The notes: generated by a model from the letters alone, not told the origin. Positions 34,557-44,495 are shown, counted from the first letter of the stretch. The stretch is DNA of 64,000 bases from Symbiodinium natans (GCA_905221605.1 CAJNDS010002087.1:603501-667500); one strand, 5' to 3'. Translations and numbers: made by a program.

Positions 34557-37500
34557 GCTGACGTCATGATGCTGGGGCTTAAAAACGTGTCACACGTGCC
34601 ACCCACTGCGCCTGTGAGGACACAGCAACTCTCTCGCAGTCTTTTGCTGTCACGCTGTCAGATTGTGCATCGGCGTGCCGTGGCAATGCCAGTTGCGCCT
34701 TTTACCAGTTCACCAAGTCGACTGAGACCTGCGCCTCGAGGACATCAGCTCTGGATTTGTTCGTTCATGTGTCAAGTCTGCAATTTTTGGCAATGATGCA
34801 CCTATCTTTTAAGGCACGCTCTTCGAGCGCTGCGATCTCATCCAGCAGCTGGTGGTGCAGATGGTCAATGACCTGTATGGCATCTGGCCCACCGGCAACT
34901 TTTGTCTTATCGCCAACCCAGAGCAGTGTTGGAAGGAGATCAAGCGACGGAGTTACCTGAGCCTGACACCTTCCGCTGCGCCTCTGTCTTCTTCAAGGTG
35001 TTACACTGCATCTCATAGATCTCGGATGAGTGTGTACACGCACAATGCGCTAGAATACGAGTACAATATGTATGCATAGCCTACAATATCCTTGCAATCA
35101 TGTACCTTCGGTTCAACAAGGTTGCCGAAGGTCTAGACAAGATGGCAGAGTTGTGGCGATCTGACGGTCTCATGGAACCAGTTCAAAAGTCTTAAAGTGT
35201 CTCCTATACTAGTATAGCATCCTTTGTCCGCACTCGGTCAATCCATCCTGGCCATCCCCGTGCAAATGGCTCAAAGTTGGGACTATTATGAAGACTCCAA
35301 CGAGACATATGTATTTGATACCGCTTCCCACAGACATGCCACACCCTGCCAAGGGAACAGCCCCAGATGCAATCCCTGTAGAGCGGGAGGGATGTACTCC
35401 AGACGTACTCGATCTCATCGCAAGGTGCCCCGATGCCTTTTCCAGGACCAGTATGACGCCTGTGCCTTGCCCGTGAAGGGGCTGTATCAAGTAGGTTTAA
35501 ATAAACATACTGACATGCAGGTATGTAGGGTTTGTGCAGGCTACAGACGGTTTACATAGAGGCGGAGTTTATGAGTTGCCAAGAATAGGCACCTAATTCG
35601 AATCGTCATCCTTGCGTACTACCCAACCATCCAAGACTTGCAAGTTAACCCCTCGTTCTTACCCTCTTGTAGATGGAGTGTCCTTTCACCATTGCTCCCA
35701 ACACCTCTTGATCGGATTAATCGACATCTGTGTTCTTGGCCCCTGATCGGAGGGGCAATGGTGGGATTCTGAAAAGAGGACTGTAGGTCTCTGTAGGCAG
35801 TACGCCACGACGAACCCAAGTTGTGGAGACTAAAAATGTGAATTTCTGGGCTTCCTGACCACGAAGGTGACGCGTTGCAGCAGATCTCGGGCGTGGAGGC
35901 TATCAAGCCACCTCCCCTCCCCCCCCCCCCCCAAAACCCTGGATTGCACGGGTGACTGTGTATATCTAAGGGATACTAGGAACATTAATTCAGGGGTCAT
36001 AAGGCCAACAGCGGTGGTTTAGGGTTGGGGGGTTGCGCATCTTCATTGCCTTTACCAGGCATGCAAAGGAGGGAATTTGAATGCTGAGTTTTGAAGCATC
36101 TAGGTTGTGTTCAGGGTAGATGGTTCTGACAAGTCTACTGCTCTGGAGGATATGAGGGAGACCTACAGCTTACCTAAAAACCCAAGTGTTTGCTCTTGCT
36201 GTTCAGCTCACGATTGCTTCTGCCTTTTGCGGCCCGTAGGTAGAGCCATCTTCCTTCAGGACAGCACTCCTACACGACTGTATAGTGTCAGGGTCTTTAC
36301 ACGTGCAACGTAGCTGAACATGGAGCCTTGCGCTCTGAAACTCGTTCGACGTACACGGTGCAACGGAGCCCCCAAAAAGCACCCCCCAACCCAGTATGCT
36401 GCTCAACTTTGGAAGGGCGCCTTTGAAGTTAAAGACCCCAATTTAGTCACGCTAGCACACGCAGGATTTCTCAAATGGCACTTTTAATTCTTGGAGCTTG
36501 CCCCTTCCACTCCAGCCGTGAGATGTGATTTGAAACGGAGTTCGGGCTCAAGGGCATCGGTACTTTGCAGGGTTACATGGGTAATCCATGTAGTCTCGCT
36601 TCGATTCTTGAATTAGCAGAAGCATCTCGAAATGGCGTCCTCTTTTTTGGGGGGGTTTTGCGGGCTTCTGAAGCTGCAGGCTGGCACATGCGAAAGGTGC
36701 CAGTACATCGATGCCTCCAGCGAGTATGCAGCCAAGGGAATGCGCAAGGCCTAAGAGGGCCTAAGAGGGCTCCGGGGGGGGGGGGGGATTTTGAACCAGG
36801 CATAGACTTGGTGAGCTTTGCCAGGCTGTTGTATCAAGTTCTTCTGCGTCTTGGAACGCTGGGCGAGTAACTGAGAGCTGGATTTACGGCTTCCGGAATA
36901 GTTTAGGTGACGGTTTACGAACCACGCGCAAGGAGCCTTTGCCATCGTCTTTCCCATCTGCCTCTCAGATCTCTGTCGGCTGCAACTATACCACCCGCAT
37001 GTTCTCCAGGCCCAAGGATGGCAAAAGTGGCACAGTTACAATGTGGGGGTTTCCGATAATAGGGGTACCCTCCTATTCAGGTAGGACGAAAGTTCGACCC
37101 ACGACCCAGAGGCATCAGAACACACAGGCAAGCATGACAAGGCCAAGCCCCCATCCCCCTTAGATTCGACTCCACCTGTACAAAATTGATAGCACCAAAA
37201 GTCCCCACATCGGTAGGAACGGTTTTCTGGGGGGACAGGTGCTTAGATGGGGGGGGGGGGTGGGGGGTGGTAAGGCCCATTCACGGTGCGGTCATGTCAA
37301 GCTCACGGATGTAAAAAAGCGCTGTCTTGCTGCAAGCCTATCGCGGCCTGAAGATGCTTAAAGCAAGGAGAAACAGAAGGTGAAGAAGAAGAAGCATCCT
37401 CCAAAGCTTCCCAGCGTTCAGCCACTACATGTTTTGCAGCATTCTCTTTTGTGTTTCGGATAACACAGGTCAAGCAGACTGGAAGCTCTTGGCAAGAAAA

Positions 37501-40500
37501 CGGAAACGCCCATTCAAAGGAAGACCTTGACAAATGGCATCTGCAGCTCCAACGGGTTGACGTTTCTGGAAGAAGTCCAATTGTAGCAAGGCATACGATC
37601 CGGAAAAATCGCCGCGCAATGAAAGTCGCCAAGAAAAGTTTTAGGAATTCCGACACCATCGCAGTTCGAATGCCCTGTCCGGAAGGAGGCGAAAACATTA
37701 ATTATCTTTGTCATTAAATAATAGTGTTATCATGTGGTTGTTGGTACTTGGCTTAAGAGGCACGGTCGGTCAGTACGTGTGCGGTTTATTTACATGCGTA
37801 AAGAAACGGGAGTGGCATCTACACCTCGATCCGAAAGCCCCAAAAGCCCCAGTTGACTCAAGCAGACCCATGAAGCATCTAGAAAAGGGTCAGATGCAAC
37901 ACTAAAACCCCGAACACCTAAACCCTTAAATTTCAAATCCTGGAGGCAAGAGGACGACCTGAAGTGGTTGGGCCCACGTCCAACAACGGTCTTCACATGT
38001 GTCAGTGGCGAGTGGGTCGGCGAGCTCCGTCTTCAAAGTTGGGGAACAAGTAGTTTTCCTACCATGGTATGTCATCGCTTTTTCTTTTATTGTTGTTCTT
38101 GCCACTGTTGGTATGCTGGGCAATTTGCAGATCTTGAGTAATTGGCAAAGACATTCCTGCAAACGGATGAGATGGAGCGTTGTAGGACTTTTGAGCATAG
38201 CGGAGATTTAACGTTCTCACGCCCACAGTAGTCATATAGGTCATTCAGCAAACTACCCAAGAGCTGCAGTTGAAACAAGACCACAAGTTGGGGCCATCTT
38301 CGTATTTGTAGCACAGCAACAGGAATGGAACAGGAGCAGGCGAGACGTATGCTTGCATATTCCCCTCTCGAATCCGTGCGTCCTCCCAGAGGCCTCATAT
38401 TCTTTGGCCACCTTTGTATAGGCTCCACAGACTACTGACTTGATACTTGATCCATGTGTACCCCCATAGAATGTCTTCGGGGCTCCCATATCCCCGAAAA
38501 AGGCGCTCATGGCTCATGCCTGAAATCGCTGGACCATTGTTTGTGATACTTCGTCGTACATGTAGTAGGAAGAATACTCCATAGCAGTTGTCTAGGAGTA
38601 CTTGCACACAGAATCATGCAACTCATTGTAGACCAGTTTCAGGTGGGCAGCTTGCCCCCAAGAGAAGCCTGGGAGCTCCCCAGTTGCTGGCTAAAAAGAA
38701 GCAAACGCCTGAGGAGCTTGGCCCCTGGCAGCACCTCGGCAACCTCAGCTGCCAGGACGGCAAAAGCAGGTTCAGCTGTCTGATTCAGGAGTCAAAGCCC
38801 TAAAACCCATCCGCAACCTATTTTGTTCCTGGTTTTGGGTGTTTAGCGTTTAGAGTTCACACTTTGGTTGCCTGACCGCGATCGTTCAATGATCTTGAAT
38901 GCGGCCATGACGATGGTGAAATCTCTTTTTGCAGAGTTGTAGTTGCTGCTGTAGCTTTGGAAGATGGGTCTTACTTGAACCACTAAAACGAAGACGTAGT
39001 GAGTGGGAACTGGCGGGTGATCGCAACCAGGCTTGCGGATTCATCTTGAATGACCAGTGTGAGGGACTCTCCGCAAGAACACACGGAACCCCCTCCAACG
39101 AGGATGACAACAATAGTCACGGCAACAGTCATAGCCAGAAGTGCAACACGAAGAAGAAGTGCGGTCTCAGTCACCCAGCAAGCAACAATAAGATGACGGT
39201 CATCACTGAATCATCACAAACATTTAGTAGCAGCAACTTCGAAGAACATAAGAGCAACCAACATGGTCACTCCCTACTAGCAAGAATGATATCAACAATA
39301 GGTGATGATGACGACTCCCCAGTTAAATCGCAATTTGTGGGTGTTGTTCAGTTAAGGTACGTTTTGAGGTACCCTTTCAAATGATAAAGAGAAAACGGGA
39401 ATAGGCACCCAAAAGGCACCTTGAACAACCCGCTAAATGCCAGCCTGGATGTGGATGACTGGTGCGTAGCAGTAGCAGCATGTTTCAATCAACGCCAGCG
39501 AGGGAATAGTAAACAAGAGGGCTGAAGGCATTCATTATTGCGAGGCAAACAGGCGCAGCAAGGCAAAGAAGACTCATGATGGAAGCAAGAAAGTCACAAG
39601 AATAGGTGAGCTGGCATGTACTGGCATCGTTCAGTTTTTTTTGCTGAGAGTCCCTATACCTATCCCGAAGCCTATGTTCACAAATCCTGCCAGGAGTGCA
39701 TCCAGGTGGGAACGCCAAGCCTGGGGAGCTTTTCGAACATCAACCTTCCAGAGGCCGCAGTCCTTGCCCTGCCAATGTCTCAAATAGAAGGGGCAACAGC
39801 CTTCCGTACCGCCAAAAGTAAAGACTCCTAGAGGGACCCCTAAAAACATAAAGAGCCGATCATGCAGAGAGACATGCCCATGAATTCTTACATGTTAGGC
39901 TTTTGACTAATGGCTTTCGAAGTTTACTTGAGAGGGCAATGTTGCACCCTGCTTAGTAGGGGCCCCCTCTATGAAGTCAATTTGGCTGGGCCATTCAGGA
40001 CACCCTGACTGTTTGGGGGTGCAGACCAGGTCCCTCTTTAAAGTCAAACGGTCCAAATGCCTCATGGCTTCCGCCACGGTTGCTTCCAGCAGGTCTACTT
40101 CCTGGAGCACCGCTTGATGCAGGTCGCAGCTCCTCAAGACGACCCAAGCAAAATGCTGAAGAGCTTACTTCTACGTGCAGCTACAGTTAGAGCAACAGTA
40201 CAACCATAGCTAGAGGACTTTGGGAACTTGACGTTTGAAAGTAAGTTGCATCCGTAGCTGCCTGTAGCTGCCTATGGAATACCAATACCTCGGTTGTGCA
40301 CTTCATTTATCCAGCTCGAACCTGATAAGTGCCTCGAGAATCCTGGCATTCCATTTGTATTTCCCGCAATGATTCCTGGCTCCACGCCAGCAGGACCCTT
40401 CTACAATCCTTGTTGAACCCCTTCCCTCCAGAGCCCTCATTGCTTACCCCTAATTCGGACCCATCCAGGTCAACTACGCGAGTTCCTCCGGTCCGGGCTG

Positions 40501-41795
40501 TCTGAGCGCCAGCTGGAAAACAAGGTCCTGCCCAATCGGGACACGCCGGGGTTTTGGGACCCAAGCCCTTCCTTGAGAGCCCAGCCCTTACTTCAGAGCC
40601 CTCAAGCCTAAAGAGGCCCCCAACAAACTTAAGTTTATGGGAATTGAAAGCCGGCTTCCATGGAGGTCGCCACTGGTGCTCCGGCTGCGTGGTTCTAACG
40701 ATCAGGACCTGGAAGTGGGCTTCTATTGGGTCCTGTAGGGTCTTGTCCTCAGGGGCGATTCAAGGAGGAGTATGGGGGGTTCAGACAATATCGAAACAAT
40801 GTATAGCACCAAAAGGGTTTACTTGGAGGGTGGGCTGATACCAGCCTACTTGTGATTGTAGTTAGAGCTCAGTTACAACTTTTTTTATGGACTTAGGGAC
40901 TTATACCCGGGAGCAGCTGGCTCAGAGTTGCAGACACAAGCGATACGTAATCTTCAATCTGTCATAGGGTGCGCTATGTTTATACCGGGAAAAAGTCAGA
41001 GCGATTCAGGAGACCGCGCAATGTGTCCCGAAGTTCTGTCATCCTCACTCTAAAGGCCAGCAGATGGACATACCTGTACAATTCTTGGGGTTCGCAGTTT
41101 CCTTGCTGCCGACGGCTGAGGGGGTCAAGGATCCCTTGGCTGAATCTGCCTGCTTTCGGGTTCAGCCATTTTATCATCCATATGCTGCTGAATAGAGCCT
41201 GTATCATCATCCCCACACCGCCCCTGTCTTGTAAAGATGCTTGGATGGCGAGGAGCTCAGGGTGCTGCGAGCTTGCGGCTCGAACCAGATCATCCTCCAA
41301 GCCAGCTGCAGCGAGGAGGCGTCGTATTGGCAGGACCAGGGCTAGAAAGAAGCTTCTCGGGAAAAAAACGCGATGGTTGCATGCGAACGGATGAAGCTTA
41401 GAAAAATCATAGTAGTTCAAGGGTCATACGCAAGGGACGCATAGTCTTTCGTGCATAGTTTTTTTTATTTTATTTTTTCAGTGGTTTGGCCCTGAAGCTT
41501 CTCGTGGAAAGAACAAAGGCTACTAACACCAAAGTTTGCCTTCAAGAGATATCCCTGTGAAAAACCAGCAAAACCTCAAACTGGGAGCTTCCCTGACAGG
41601 ATGCAGACCTTTTCCTGCATGCGGAGAGCCCCGAGAGCCAAACGTGTTTGTTTCAGCGCAGCGCGGCCGTGCTTACGTTTTTTTGAGAGTTTGGCCGCTC
41701 TTAGGCTGTGTTCGTCTGTGCTTGCAACATGAGTAAAGCCAAGCAACGGCAACATCACCAAAAGAAGGAGCATCGCCAGTGGCAGCAGCCTGCGC

Positions 41796-41877
<82 letters not shown>

Positions 41878-43226
41878 ACTGATACACTCAGCTGTGAGAC
41901 ATCTATGCCAAGCCAGCCACGAAAGACAGCATTGCCGTGAGTACGAATTCTCAGTGCATATTCACTTCGGGCTTTGTGCGGGGCTCAGGTGATAACTCGC
42001 TTTGGCTTGACGTCTGTGGTCCGGATGCACTGCGGTTAGAACCTTGGCCTTGCTATGTGTGGTGTACAGGTCAAAAGGCTCGGGAAAAGGTTGCAGTAGT
42101 CGCATCAGTGATCGGACTTGAAGCAAGAAAAAAGCTTCTTGAGGCTTCAGGCTGGTCAGGTGATGTCAGCTGCAAGGATAAAGTTCCAAAACTCGGGAGC
42201 CTTGCTAAGCCTCGCCCAGGAAAGACAGCAGCTTGTCTCGGATGCGGGCTGCGTTTTGGCAGAGGCCTCCATGTTTGAGGCAACTACTTAGCAATGAATG
42301 TGAAGAAAAGGTCGGGTCTGCGTTGCTATAGCTCTCTCTGGCTTACCTGTCCGACACCCCAAATCCAGACTCCTATTCTTCTGAGCATTTTGGTGGCTAC
42401 AGCTAAGGGTTGCCGCTAGTGAGTCGTAGGCTGAAGAATATGATCATCAGCCCTACGTGCTCCTGAACATTCCCTATGAAAACCTTCTGTATGGGCGCCT
42501 GACTAAACAAAACCGATGAAGTTGACTAAAGAGGGATCTTAAACGTAGCAGAGAGCACATATAACCCTTCCTTCCAGGGAGATGCCTTCTTGTTTGGGGA
42601 TCAGGCCGACGACAGCGGTGATGCCAGCATTACCGTTGCGGACTGCTCAGCGGTGAAGGCCTGGTGCCCTTAGGTGCGTTTTGGGGGAGGGTTGAGGTCT
42701 TGGGGGGGGGAGGGGGGGGTGTTCAAGTCCAGCCTGGCAGGTTCTTCCTCAGTGGGCAGCAACCGCGCTCTGAACAGGATCTTGAAAGTAGATCCCCCAA
42801 CCTGGTCCCCACTAGTGGGTGGTTGATTGGGGGCCCTGAAAAGGTGGTCTAACTTCATCCTATCAAGGCTGCCAGCAAAATGCCTTCACCCACAGACCTG
42901 AACTCTGATTCCTAAACCGTAAACCCTAAATTCTCTGAGAAGGACCAGTCCTGGTACTTCGAAAAGGGGGACTGCCTCTTCGGCATGGACATGGCCTGGG
43001 CCTTGTCTTGAATTTGCAGGAGATGTATGACCAAGCGCTGCTCCTGTTGCAACACTTCTATTGCCCCTGCTACTCCTAGTACTCCTACTACTACTATTCC
43101 TACTACTCCTACTCTTGGTGGTGCTGCTGCTGCTACTGCTACTGCTACTGCTACTGCTGCGGCTGCGGCTGTGGCTGCGGCCGCGGCGATCGCCGCCGCG
43201 ATCGCCGCCGCCGCCGCCACCGCCAC

Positions 43227-43284
<58 letters not shown>

Positions 43285-43615
43285 ACTGCTTTCGCTACTG
43301 CTGCTACTGCTACTGCTGCTGCTACTACTGCTGCTACTACTGCTGTTGCGCTTGTCGTTGCGGTCGAAATCAGGGAAGGAAGTCAAAGTAGCTTCTTAGG
43401 GACCCATTTGCGGCAGATCGCAGTGCATGTTCTTGCGTGGCGCGCCATGGACCAACTATGTAGAATTGCTAACTCAAACAAGTGCTATCCGTCGCAGTAT
43501 TTGTGGTTGAGGTATGTTAAAGTGGCAGTGTTACCAGAAGCTTCTGATGCAAGCTGGCATGGTGACAGGTGGATGCCGTGGACCGAAAGTGGAACTTTTC
43601 CGTGCCGTCGGAAGG
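25041..43615 (+). CDS. very long multi-exon Cys-rich gene (or genes), unknown function
   Basis: More than 25 short exons with protein-like frames follow one another on the + strand from 25041 to 43615. They are separated by 0.1-2 kb introns carrying telomere-like words. Many neighbours are phase-compatible, for example 28175/28319/28573, 30750/31012, 32845/33256, 34184/34814/35121/35334 and 39649/40093. The encoded protein is Cys-, Trp- and Asp-rich without recognised catalytic motifs. A C-[RQ]-D-G motif recurs at 25.5, 28.6 and 38.75 kb, and a V-[VQ]-[DM]-[DV]-M/N-D-x-x-x-W-P/V-x-T motif may be shared by 27.7 and 34.9 kb, so the protein probably contains diverged repeats. Whether this is one gene or several, and whether 19629 supplies its first exon, is not settled. 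Individual exons are listed separately. Confidence 0.55.
25512..25595 (+). CDS. Cys-rich gene exon with CRDG motif
   Basis: Reads ILDVQCRDGTNATYAWSRHS then GDVTREGK, between a CCAG acceptor and a GTGGGC donor at 25596. The C-R-D-G motif and an NAT sequon are notable. Confidence 0.58.
26543..26700 (+). CDS. possible exon
   Basis: A frame around 26560-26700 reads IYEEAASVAYVADCERQSAP then GVSLLDLSAEGRGRLQ. The composition is convincing but the splice borders are not clear. The antisense frame is also open. Confidence 0.35.
26733..26769 (-). repeat. interstitial telomere-like (CCCTAAA)n
   Basis: Five perfect CCCTAAA heptamers. Confidence 0.85.
27182..27247 (+). CDS. Cys-rich gene exon
   Basis: Reads INCSVALGGQLYDKAWGWNL then DS, after ACTCAG, with a GC donor at 27248. 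High Trp and Gly content; phase 0 at both ends. Confidence 0.5.
27734..27849 (+). CDS. Cys-rich gene exon
   Basis: AAG|G acceptor. Reads VLPVATLTMDVVDDMCWVPT then NISGPKAFEKQ. The MDVVDDMCWVPTN stretch resembles QMVNDLYGIWPTGN of the 34814 exon, suggesting a repeated module. The 3' limit is uncertain; a GC follows CATCAT at about 27850. Confidence 0.5.
28175..28196 (+). CDS. Cys-rich gene micro-exon
   Basis: Seven codons, FCQQAHA, plus one base, bounded by TTAG and a GTGAGG donor at 28197. It joins the next exon as FCQQAHA|GLHLC. Confidence 0.48.
28319..28399 (+). CDS. Cys-rich gene exon
   Basis: Strong acceptor CTTCTTCTGCTCAG. Reads (G)LHLCRERADCAAVHIEEARI then SYEKFL. It leaves one base that, through a GA-AG intron (28400-28572), makes M before the next exon's RWCQDG. 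Confidence 0.58.
   Translation, partial: VFTFAARGRTAQPSTSRRQGSHMRSS
28573..28613 (+). CDS. Cys-rich gene exon with CQDG motif
   Basis: Reads RWCQDGNRTCRAVV, with NRT as a possible glycosylation site. The acceptor is CATAG; the donor is probably one of the GTs near 28611-28614. Related to CQDGKSRFSCL at 38.75 kb. Confidence 0.55.
29111..29139 (+). repeat. (CA)n microsatellite
   Basis: An alternating CA/CG tract, CACACGCACGCGCGCACACA and onward. Confidence 0.75.
29295..29417 (+). CDS. possible exon
   Basis: After TTGTAG the frame reads LYLHELSMMRIYANWAGLPG then IPGFTSAKPCKQPLLHFSEL and stops soon after. Protein-like, but the donor is not clear. Confidence 0.33.
30204..30244 (+). repeat. interstitial telomere-like (TTTAGGG)n
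   Basis: Five to six heptamers, with TTTGGGG variants. Confidence 0.8.
30750..30794 (+). CDS. Cys-rich gene exon
   Basis: Reads ADTQTAEARATKMAV after TCTGCGAAG and ends at a canonical GTAAGC donor (30795). It joins the next exon in phase 0 as MAV|KYGPFCDS. Confidence 0.48.
31012..31086 (+). CDS. Cys-rich gene exon
   Basis: TTTCAG acceptor. Reads KYGPFCDSKKNIDEKQYGSF then MTCPG. Donor GTGCCT at 31087, or a GC at 31079. Confidence 0.58.
31239..31312 (+). CDS. Cys-rich gene exon, frame ambiguous
   Basis: One frame reads SYAPSNVFKEQVRSTKCRSP then PGMK, with a GTAGGC donor at 31313. An alternative frame reads RELRPVECLQGTGAEYQVQI. Both look like protein, so a real exon is likely but its frame is not settled. 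Confidence 0.45.
32516..32595 (+). repeat. (GA)n and (CAAG)n microsatellites
   Basis: A GA-rich tract at 32516-32559 and four CAAG units at 32577-32595, with more GA after. Confidence 0.8.
32813..32834 (-). repeat. short telomere-like run
   Basis: Three CCCTAAA-type heptamers directly before the next exon's acceptor. Confidence 0.65.
32845..32979 (+). CDS. Cys-rich gene exon
   Basis: Forty-five codons: DFKRGRLEAPEYYGKVMACT, then DKDAGDVVANAFEIGSEDLS, then ISLLR. Acceptor CTGAG|G; GT donor at 32980. One of the most convincing exons; phase 0 on both sides. Confidence 0.65.
33256..33393 (+). CDS. Cys-rich gene exon
   Basis: Reads NFELNFLPAELDDDAILQKP, then KAASFAPKKKGSVFGPVFRE, then NAQELQ. 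Acceptor ATTCCAG; donor GTCTGG at 33394. Phase 0, directly compatible with the preceding exon. Confidence 0.65.
33616..33639 (+). CDS. Cys-rich gene micro-exon (possible)
   Basis: DCCCAKYC after CTTGCAG, followed by GA. It fits in phase 0 between ELQ and LQIGSW. The exon may start further upstream (TSFIFGTLQDCCC). Confidence 0.4.
33687..33713 (-). repeat. short telomere-like run
   Basis: Three to four CCCTAAA-type heptamers, one with TTAAA. Confidence 0.65.
33725..33802 (+). CDS. Cys-rich gene exon
   Basis: Reads LQIGSWNLEDPEHFSLHPCE then CFGETG. Acceptor TTCGAG. The 3' limit is uncertain. Confidence 0.52.
34184..34274 (+). CDS. Cys-rich gene exon
   Basis: Reads IVPKVPRSGRFNNGTVEDQK then IFSGAYTCEEC. 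The GT donor at 34275 leaves T, which with the next exon's GC keeps the Cys codon: TCEEC|TLFERC. Confidence 0.58.
34814..34997 (+). CDS. Cys-rich gene exon with an apparent single-base frame break
   Basis: Acceptor TTTTAAG|G. Reads TLFERCDLIQQLVVQMVNDL then YGIWPTGNFCLIANPEQC in one frame up to about 34929. From there the protein-like reading (LEGDQATELPEPDTFRCASV then FFK) is in another frame, as if one T were missing from the TGTTGG at 34927-34932. The end AAG|GTG (34998) joins phase 0 to VAEGLDK. Either an assembly or base error, or a disabled gene. Confidence 0.6.
35121..35166 (+). CDS. Cys-rich gene exon
   Basis: Reads VAEGLDKMAELWRSD plus G. AAG|G acceptor (123-nt upstream intron) and GT donor at 35167. 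Confidence 0.58.
35334..35424 (+). CDS. Cys-rich gene exon
   Basis: With the leftover G it reads DMPHPAKGTAPDAIPVEREG then CTPDVLDLIA. Acceptor CTTCCCACAG. The frame stays open (RCPDAF) past the GT at 35425, so the 3' limit may lie further on. Confidence 0.52.
36969..37025 (+). CDS. exon with strong acceptor, frame ambiguous
   Basis: A long pyrimidine tract (TCTTTCCCATCTGCCTCTCAG) ends at 36968. Frames read ISVGCNYTTRMFSRPKDGK or LCRLQLYHPHVLQAQGWQKW. A GT near 37027 can serve as donor. Confidence 0.42.
37469..37555 (+). CDS. Cys-rich gene exon
   Basis: AACACAG|G acceptor. Reads VKQTGSSWQENGNAHSKEDL then DKWHLQLQR. GT donor at 37556; phase 0. Confidence 0.5.
38643..38796 (+). CDS. Cys-rich gene exon with CQDG motif
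   Basis: AG|G acceptor after GTTTC. Reads GQLAPKRSLGAPQLLAKKKQ, then TPEELGPWQHLGNLSCQDGK, then SRFSCLIQES. The CQDG module matches those at 25.5 and 28.6 kb. Confidence 0.58.
39651..39705 (+). CDS. Cys-rich gene exon
   Basis: Reads PYTYPEAYVHKSCQECIQ after a T-rich acceptor (TTTTTTTTGCTGAGAG). GTGGGA donor at 39706. Phase 0 join to VYFLEHR. Confidence 0.58.
40093..40165 (+). CDS. Cys-rich gene exon
   Basis: CAGCAG|G acceptor. Reads VYFLEHRLMQVAAPQDDPSK then MLKS. The opposite strand is also open here, but the + frame continues the neighbouring exon in phase. Confidence 0.5.
40315..40414 (+). CDS. Cys-rich gene exon
   Basis: Acceptor CTTCATTTATCCAG. Reads LEPDKCLENPGIPFVFPAMI then PGSTPAGPFYNPC and then stops, so a donor must lie before 40414. 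Confidence 0.5.
41237..41336 (+). CDS. Cys-rich gene exon
   Basis: Reads CLDGEELRVLRACGSNQIIL then QASCSEEASYWQD after GTAAAG. Cysteines and a W near the end fit the other modules. The antisense frame is open too and was judged less likely. Confidence 0.5.
41798..41877 (+). repeat. (GCT)n triplet repeat, about 27 units
   Basis: A perfect GCT/CTG tract of 80 nt. It gives poly-Ala, poly-Ser or poly-Gln frames depending on reading, none with independent coding support. Confidence 0.95.
41989..42056 (+). CDS. possible exon
   Basis: CTCAG|G acceptor. Reads DNSLWLDVCGPDALRLEPWP then CY, with a GT at 42058. Plausible but short. Confidence 0.38.
42070..42159 (+). CDS. possible exon, helix-rich
   Basis: TACAG|G acceptor. 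Reads QKAREKVAVVASVIGLEARK then KLLEASGWS. GT donor at 42160. Confidence 0.4.
42578..42658 (+). CDS. Cys-rich gene exon
   Basis: Strong acceptor CCCTTCCTTCCAG|G. Reads GDAFLFGDQADDSGDASITV then ADCSAVK. GC donor at 42659, or GT at 42664. Confidence 0.58.
42940..42999 (+). CDS. Cys-rich gene exon
   Basis: Reads KDQSWYFEKGDCLFGMDMAW after CTGAG. GC donor at 43000. A telomere-like run sits directly upstream. Confidence 0.55.
43055..43346 (+). repeat. compound CTA/CTG/GCC triplet tract
   Basis: Imperfect CTA, CTG and CGC triplets, including a GATCGC-containing GC-rich centre (43185-43215). All frames are open and low-complexity, so they are not annotated as coding. Confidence 0.9.
43569..43615 (+). 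CDS. Cys-rich gene exon
   Basis: GACAG|G acceptor. Reads VDAVDRKWNFSVPSE, phase 0 with the preceding MAW exon if the triplet tract is intronic. Confidence 0.45.
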
Positions 43616-43795
43616 ATTCCAGCGTTGTTCTGGCTGACTATAAATGAAATCCAGGGTAAGACGAAGAAGAACAGGAATAGTAGGACTAGGGTGGACAACG
43701 CCATACTGACATCAGGTTTAGGGGTTCGACTTGCCGCAACGCGTTCTCTGCATCATTGCATCATGGGCAATCAGCGGGAACACACAAGCTCAGGA

Positions 43796-43915
43796 TGCCG
43801 ACTTTTGGGAGGGAGGATGCCGAAACGGACAACATTCCTCAAAAGAAGCAGGCTTTTTCGTTGGCTGTTCGATGCGTTTCCCAGCCTGGCTGGGGTTGCC
43901 AGACACCGCTCATGA
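43796..43915 (+). CDS. possible exon, frame uncertain
   Basis: Two frames look protein-like: DADFWEGGCRNGQHSSKEAG in one, ETDNIPQKKQAFSLAVRCVS in the other. The acceptor CTCAG is at 43791-43795. Confidence 0.3.
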   Translation, partial: CRLLGGRMPKRTTFLKRSRLFRWLFDAFPSLAGVARHRS

Positions 43916-44495
43916 TGCTCCCTTGCGGAAGCCCCGCAGTGCCTCCTCAAAAGGGTGATCCAGGCCCAGGCAGTTTCACTTCTAGGCACCTTCTGTTTAG
44001 GAGAAGCACAGCTTTGAAAAATCTGGAGTCCCAAAGCATTTCAGGAGGAGAACTTGGTGTTCAGCTGCTGAAGTTCATGCCAGAGACCCGCCACTCCGAA
44101 AAGGACACTTCCTCGTGCTTGAGTGGCGCAGGCTTTGCAAGCTGTCCGGTGCCTTGGAGAGGCTCAGGCGTTCTCAGGCGTAACAATTGCTGCCAGCCTT
44201 CGGGCTTTAAGTTGGTGAGAACAAGTGTTCGAGTGCGGCAGTGGCCGAGCCCAAAATCCGTACACCTGAACCTTGGGGACCCCATTTCGGCGCGGCCCAA
44301 CCTAAAGAGTGAATGGCACCATACAAACATGCTTAAGTATGCACCGTACAGTCCTTAGAGTGTTTTTACGAGACTATCGGCCTGTGTTATAAGGCTCCTC
44401 CAGCCATCAGCTGACCGCAGGATTTTGTATGGATTGGCATGTTCGGAGGCCCTTGGGCAACTTGGCTGGAGCGTGACGGCTGGGGGGCATGACAG

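Noticed and set aside
40980-41420. A 146-codon minus-strand frame (AAGLEDDLVRAASSQHPELL)
   Set aside because: The + strand exon at 41237 (CLDGEELRVLRACGSNQ) fits the neighbouring + strand Cys-rich exons better. The antisense opening is explained by shared codon structure.
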